Shown here one piece after another: positions 58,801 to 64,000 of a stretch of DNA of 64,000 nucleotides. The stretch's first letter is position 1. Each line of letters starts with the position of its first letter. The notes beneath the pieces were generated by a model, which was not told where the DNA came from, ran no database searches, and saw nothing but the letters and a program-made list of their open reading frames with translations. The position numbers were made by a program, and so were the translations under genes. This DNA is from Eopsaltria australis (Eukaryota; Chordata; Aves; Passeriformes; Petroicidae): the NCBI GenBank assembly GCA_034509425.1, contig JAVTVJ010000343.1:310001-374000 (forward strand), written 5' to 3'.

Positions 58801-60445
58801 GTGTACTGCCTGCAAACCATCTCAGTGAAGATTGCCATTAGCTGATGTCATGCGATCAGCCTGACTAAGATAATGACCCGAAGGCAGATGCATGCCTGCT
58901 ACCTGATTTATAGCACAGTAAGACTCAGCACTCAAAAGTGTATCATCCCTGTCTTGGCATTTTTAGCAGCCACTACATACCAAAACCTCTGCTATTGGTG
59001 CCAGTCCTTGGCACAAGGTTGTGAGTGTGACCAGCTGTATCCTGAAATAAGTGTCCCTGCTGTTGGCTGACATGGGTCTGGAGAAATTTATAGTACTTAT
59101 ACGGTACATGTCTATAGTTATAGTTGAGATGGGACAGACTTACAGTCACCCACCCCCCCGCAGTTAAATTAGACACATTCTGTCTCACTTGCAGGGTGAC
59201 ATAAACACAGCTGGCCCTGTTGTCATGCATGACAAACAGCTGGCCCTGCAGAGAGCATGGTCAGCCTGCGTCCCGCAGAGTTCAAGTCTCCTCCATCATG
59301 AAGTTCCATAATGCATCCTGCTCCTTTGCTCTCCTTTTCCCATCCTCACAGATTGCAGACTGTCTCAACATGTTTCTGCAGCAAAAATGGCCTGAAGACG
59401 GAGAGAGGTGCCAACCAAGATGCCTTATGCAGGCAGCGTGACTGAGTCACAGATTGTGCAGCCCAGCTCAGGGCAGGGCAACTGTTAAAAGCATCTTGGG
59501 CACCCCTAAAGGCTTGTGGATTTGGTATTGTGAATATTAATATGTCCTGTAATATTCTCTAGCTTTCATGCAGCACTGTTCAGCTGTAGCTTTTTCATGG
59601 CCAAATTTACTGCTGGTATAAAACTCTGCTGCTTTTTGAGAGATTACTACACAAAATTAATTTGGGGCTAGATTATGTTTTAAATGATGATCTGTTATTC
59701 CCCTTACTCCATGTAGCTAGAAGCAGTGGAATAAACTTGCAAGTTAGGTATAGCAAACACAAATCAAAGGAAACAAAAACCAAGAGGAAAGGAGTGGCCT
59801 TATAATCAGAGCCCAGGGTTAGGAAACCTCAATTCTCAAGGCTTCCTGAAAAAGTCCCTTTTCTTCCGTGGGTCTCACAGGGGGGATATTCTTAATCTCT
59901 CTGCACAGCACTTTACTGCACTTCCTCTTCTGGCGCTCACACATTTCTTTTACTGACTTTATTCCTTGTAATAAGAAAGGGTTAACTCTTGTTAACTGTG
60001 TGAGCCTCTGTTTGACTGAGGTCATAGTTTCTTGGTGTAAACAAGCTGCATTTCCATACAGAAAGGAAGAATTTAATCCCAGAGCACTTGCTCTCGAAGT
60101 CTTCTCCTGTGGGAGGCAAGTGTGAGAAAGAATATCCCTAACAAACTATGTGGAGGCCATACTATTCACAGGGAAGGTCAGGTGGTGGAGGGAGATTTCT
60201 CTTTAGATTAAGTGTATCTACTGGTAGGAGAACATGTTTTGACACATGAGGAAGGTGTCTACCATTCCAGGCAAATATCCATCTGCAGTTTGCAACAAGT
60301 CACGAGGACTTCAGATAGAAGCTGTAGTAAAAATGTAAGCTGTTTTAAAGCAACTGCAATCTTGTTACCCTGAACAGAGACAAATTTATAAACTACTACT
60401 TGGCAGGGGTGTGGGGAACAGGGAAACCCTCACGTTTTTCATTTA
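55835..60445. other. Intergenic DNA, no gene recognised
   Basis: No coding evidence. A C-run (58690s) and A-run (58722-58747) are simple-sequence tracts. Confidence 0.55.
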
Positions 60446-60532
60446 CAGAATCACAGAAAGGGCAGAGTTGGAAGGCACCAGAGCGGGTCATCTGGACCAA
60501 CCTCCCTGCTCAAACAGGGTCATCCTAGGGCA
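60446..60532 (-). mobile_element. CR1 3' tail fragment, - strand
   Basis: The sequence acagaatcacagaaagggc ... gttggaaggcaccagag ... ccaacctccctgctcaaaca is the reverse-complement CR1 3' end. It abuts an opposite-strand CR1. Confidence 0.85.
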
Positions 60533-60866
60533 CATTGAGGGGAGACCTCATCACAATCTACAACTTCTCACATGGTGGAGGGGCACACACTGACCTTCTT
60601 TCTCTGGCAGTCAATGTCAGGACTTGAGGGAATGGCCTGAAGTTATGTGACAGGAGGTTTAGGCTGGATATCACAAAAAGGTTTTTCACCCAGAGGGTGG
60701 TGAGGCACTGGGACAACGAAGTGGCCACAGCACCAAGCCTGACAGAAGCATTTGGACAATGCTCTCAGGCACGTGGTGTAATTCTTGGGGCAGTTCTGTG
60801 TAGGGTCGAGTTGGACTTGATTATCCTTGTGTGTCCCTTCCAACTTAAAGAGTATTCTGTGATTCC
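60533..60866 (+). mobile_element. CR1 3' fragment, + strand
   Basis: It begins cattgaggggagacctcatc, passes 'ggaggtttaggctggatatc' and 'cccagagggtggtgaggcactggg', and ends 'cttccaacttaaagagtattctgtgattc'. This is a CR1 ORF2 end plus 3' UTR. It lies about 350 bp upstream of the UXS1 CpG island. Confidence 0.92.
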
Positions 60867-61217
60867 GCAGAATTGCATCCAGGTGGTTCCCCTTACCATG
60901 CAGATACCTGTGCAGATATAGAAAGCACATTGGGGACGAGGCAAATGGTGCTTTCAAAAGACCAGGCACCGAAGGTGCCAGCGTGACCCATATTGTCTGT
61001 GTGTGTGCCTACGTCTGCCTGTTCATTCCAGCAGGTCACCCCCCAAGGACCACCACAGTGGGAGGCGACAGGCGACCAGGCCAGCCCGATCCTGAAGCAC
61101 CGTGAAAGCCCAGGCGAGGGGCACGGGGGGCTGCGGCCGGGCTCCATTTCCCCGGGCGCCCTGCAGGGAGCCCGCGGCCCGCAGGGAGCCGCTCGCTGTG
61201 AGGGCAGCGCCGCCCCC

Positions 61218-61227
61218 GCGCATGCGC
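61218..61227. promoter_or_regulatory. NRF1 palindromic site
   Basis: GCGCATGCGC is the full NRF1 consensus palindrome, located 172 bases upstream of the exon-1 ATG. It contains an upstream ATG (61222) in frame with the UXS1 coding sequence. Confidence 0.75.
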
Positions 61228-61398
61228 CGCCGCCGCTCCGGCCCTGCCACGGCCAGCCGGGGAAGGGGCGGGCGGGGGAGCGGGCGCGCGCCGCCGCCGC
61301 GCCTGCGCGGGCGGTTCCGGGGCGGGCGGAGCGGGGCCGAGCGGAGCCGTGGGTGGCCGCGGCCGTGCCCGGCGCTCTGCGTGCCGCTGCCGCGGGGC

Positions 61399-61495
61399 AT
61401 GGTGAGCAAGGGGCCGCTGCTGCGCCTGCTGACCGCCATCAACCGCAGGAGGATGAAGCTGCTCGTGGGGCTCGCCTTCGTCGCCTACGTCGCCT
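61399..61495 (+). CDS. UXS1: UXS1 exon 1 (UDP-glucuronate decarboxylase 1), N-terminal part
   Basis: UXS1 decarboxylates UDP-glucuronate to UDP-xylose with bound NAD in the ER/Golgi lumen, supplying xylose for the glycosaminoglycan linker. The exon reads MVSKGPLLRLLTAINRRRMK then LLVGLAFVAYVA. This strongly resembles the conserved UXS1 start: a short cytosolic tail with the N-R-R-R-M-K motif, then the beginning of a single type II membrane anchor. G at -3 and G at +4 make a good Kozak context. After 32 codons plus one base comes GTGAGT, a consensus donor in phase 1. The catalytic SDR domain lies in later exons beyond the window. A frame through the donor soon stops. Identification is from memory of the family, supported by CpG island and donor. 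Confidence 0.88.
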
Positions 61496-61501
61496 GTGAG
61501 T
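61496..61501 (+). promoter_or_regulatory. UXS1 exon 1 splice donor GTGAGT
   Basis: Consensus 5' splice site immediately after the Ala-encoding GCC plus one base. Phase 1 fits the UXS1 family, where a Ser codon spans the junction (inference). Confidence 0.82.
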
Positions 61502-64000
61502 GAGCGGGGGTGGGGGTGGATCTGGCCCGACCATTTATCGCACGCTGGCACGGCGCCCCCCGTGCCCTCCGCCCGCCGTGGCGGACAGGAGGAGGAGGAG
61601 GAAGATGTGGCGGCTGCTCCCGCACCCCGTTGCGCTGCGCGGTTGCGGGCGCGCCGCAGCGCAGCAGCTCCGGCCCGGCGGGGCAGGGGCTCCCCGCGGC
61701 TCCGGGCGGCGGGGCTGAGGGTTCCCCCTTTCCTTGCCCTGCCGAAACTTTCCCGAGCGCGGCGGGAGCCGTGCCGGGCGTCTCGTTGCTCCCCTGCCCC
61801 GTCCCGAGGGCTTGCGGGGAGCAGTGCGAGCGGGACGTGGCTCAGGGGGTGTTTCCGCAGCCGCTCTTTCCTCAGACCGCGCTTTGTCCGCCCCGATCGC
61901 CACCTGGTAGCGGTGAGCAGCCCTCAGGGAAGTTTTTCCATGGTAGGCCTCGTGTCTGGTTTTTGTAAAATCATCCCAAGTCCTTTGGGGGCTAAATAAA
62001 TGTTTGTTTATTAACTCAGAGCATAGCTGGAGTCTTAAGAGCCGGGAGAGAGGCACAGAGGTACTTGAGAAAATCTTAGAATAGCCAGTGACGGGGATGT
62101 TTATGACTTCACTTACTAGGAGTGAGTCAGATAGATTTAAAATGAATTTAAAACGTTGTCCTGATAGCTCTCTTCTCTTTCTTGTTTTTTTGGGGTTTTT
62201 TTGTTTTTTTTTTTTTTCTGTTGCATTTTTAATTTATTTTATTTTAGCCTGCTTTGTTTTCAGACTCAGGTAGATTTATGTGGATAAGCACGACGTCTTG
62301 TCAGTTTAGATAGGGACCGAGCCATTCTCTTGATGCTTGAAGGCACACGTAGGTGAGCTAGCTTTGGGGGTGAGTGTGTGCATCACGTTTCGGATCCTCC
62401 CTTTGGATTTGGGAAGGTGGAGGGGTACAACACAAGTAATTTTGTCAGAGGGGTGGTGTTTCCTACCGTAGAAACACAGCAATTCCCTTCATTACCATAT
62501 GGTACTGTCTTTACTGGACGTCGTTATTTAGGTACTGCTGTTACCGTTGAAGTTGTGCTTCAGCTCTGACTTCTAGGACACTTTGTTTGTCCAAGTTACT
62601 TTAGGTCCCTTGCATCCTAACAGGTTCATGTCCGTTCTTATTTTTAAAGGCTTACATGCTTTGCTAAAATAAGGTTAATAGGCTGCTGTGAAAACTGGAT
62701 TTGAGTGGCAGTTGACATGGTCATTGGGATATTGATTATATTCTGTGGACAGTAGTTGGTGTTTGCTTTCTAACTTTGTGAGTAAATGTTAGCCTTAAGG
62801 AGGAGCCTTCTGGCTGCTTGCTCTTTGGGATTCAGAAAAAAAGTGGAGGAGAGGAACTGTGGGTCAGTGTGCAAGAAAGTGGCTTGAAAAGGGAATAAAT
62901 TGGTGTCTGATGGGAATGTGTTTTTTGCAAATCTAAAGGGCTGTGCTTTTCCATCTTTCAACTAGAGAGCAAAAGTAGTGGAATACTTAGGTGTCAGCTA
63001 CATAGTATTGTATGGTAGCAGATGCCACTGGTCTGTCAGATTCTAGAGAGAATATTTTTTGTTTGCTTTTCTACAGAAGTGATTATTTATGATCCCATTC
63101 ACCCACCCTAAAAGGGTACTTCTCACAATGTTACTGAATCATCACTACGCTCTGCTTGCAGTCAGATAATGCCCGACTGAAATAGCAGAGAATCTGAAAA
63201 ACTGAGCTGCTGGTGTAGGTGTATGTGCTGGCACTTCTTACATTCCTTCTTTTTGAAGTACTCTCCAAATGACTAAGTGTTTTCAGGCTGTGCGCCTCCT
63301 TTCCATGGATTTCCATTCAGTATTATAGCATGGGCATTCAGAATTGGAGCATATTTTACAGGGAATGAAATAGTTGGCAAGTACATTATTTTTTTTGTGA
63401 GCTAGAGGATAGGACTTTTTTAATAGTGCCATTTTGTCAGCCTGTGTGTGAAACACTGAACAAATGTTTTGGGAGTATAATTTAGAAAAATGTCTTATTT
63501 CCATAGAAGTCTTTTGCCTTTGAATGCAAATTTGTTACAAAGGTGCCTGAAGAACTTCTCTGTGCAAGTTTGCCAATGAGAGAAAGAACTTTTTGCAGAT
63601 AGTTGAAAGTCTGAGCTATTTCACTCTCAAGAGTCATTGGGTGTCTCTCTTGATAGTTTCACACAAGATGGTGCATGGCTGGGCTGTCTTGGGTATCTCT
63701 CTCCACATCCATGCAATGACTGAAATTTCTTTGTTGTGCACCAGATGAAGGAACTGGTCTGGACTGAGATCACCCTTTTCTGTTACAGCTGTTTGATAGT
63801 GTGGGTATTCAACAGCTGTTTTGGCCCAGCTTGAGGAGGTGGTGAACAGTGGTAAAATGGGATAAAAGCTGTCAGTGCTGCTGGCAGTGTTGCCATCACG
63901 TGCTTTGCAGGTCTGCAGTTAGGAGACTCTCTCCAAAGGAGTCCTGTTTACTTCGGTTAAGTATCACCATGACATGAAGCAAACAGTCACAGTCATATTA
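61502..64000 (+). other. UXS1 intron 1 (partial)
   Basis: It begins in CpG-island sequence and becomes AT-rich by about 61950. There is a T-rich tract at about 62180-62245. No second exon with UXS1 homology is seen before the window ends. Confidence 0.75.

Larger units (their letters stand above)
61090..61930. promoter_or_regulatory. UXS1: CpG island / TATA-less promoter of UXS1
   Basis: An abrupt GC- and CpG-rich block in AT-rich surroundings covers the exon and its upstream 300 bp. It has a palindromic NRF1-type site GCGCATGCGC (61218-61227) and two GGGGCGGGC Sp1-type boxes (61265-61273, 61319-61327), with no TATA box. This is a typical housekeeping promoter. The transcription start is not resolvable from sequence alone, but should lie between the NRF1 site and the ATG. 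Confidence 0.85.

Noticed and set aside
1..64000. CRISPR arrays, tRNA, rRNA or bacterial-type operons
   Set aside because: None found; the window is vertebrate nuclear DNA.

Overview
This window looks like bird genomic DNA. Six or more fragments of CR1, the dominant avian LINE, lie on both strands. There are two stacked avian-type endogenous retroviruses (ERVs), two solo LTRs, and one host exon at the right end that I recognise as exon 1 of UXS1 (UDP-glucuronate decarboxylase). The recognition rests on remembered family features; no database search was run.

Layout. Positions 1-3626 hold the 3' half of an old gammaretrovirus-like provirus: broken RT connection, RNase H and integrase, an env tail, a polypurine tract and an LTR. 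The provirus begins left of the window. Positions ~3638-11009 hold a second, class II (beta-like) provirus in the same orientation: a truncated 5' LTR, a Lys-type primer binding site, an open 767-codon gag, a well-placed -1 frameshift heptamer, a damaged protease, an RT/RNase H with six in-frame stops and two frameshifts, an open integrase stretch, almost no env, and a full 3' LTR. The two proviruses meet at about 3627-3637, where the gamma LTR runs into U5 of the second element.

Positions ~11 kb to 60.4 kb are AT-rich intergenic DNA with no gene I can support. They contain CR1 fragments (20.6, 24.2, 31.5, 35.1, 49.2 and 54.9 kb), a minus-strand solo LTR (27.3 kb), an ERVL-type solo LTR (51.1 kb), short tandem repeats, and several homeobox-rich or NFI-like stretches that could be conserved non-coding elements.

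Positions 60.4-64 kb hold a convergent pair of CR1 pieces, then a CpG-island promoter with NRF1 and Sp1 sites, then UXS1 exon 1 on the + strand (32 codons plus one base, phase-1 donor). The rest is intron 1. UXS1 makes UDP-xylose in the Golgi/ER for glycosaminoglycan linker synthesis. The exon encodes only its cytosolic tail and the start of the membrane anchor.

The most interesting part is the second provirus. Its gag is unbroken and carries a CpG-rich proline segment, while the neighbouring pol has decayed.
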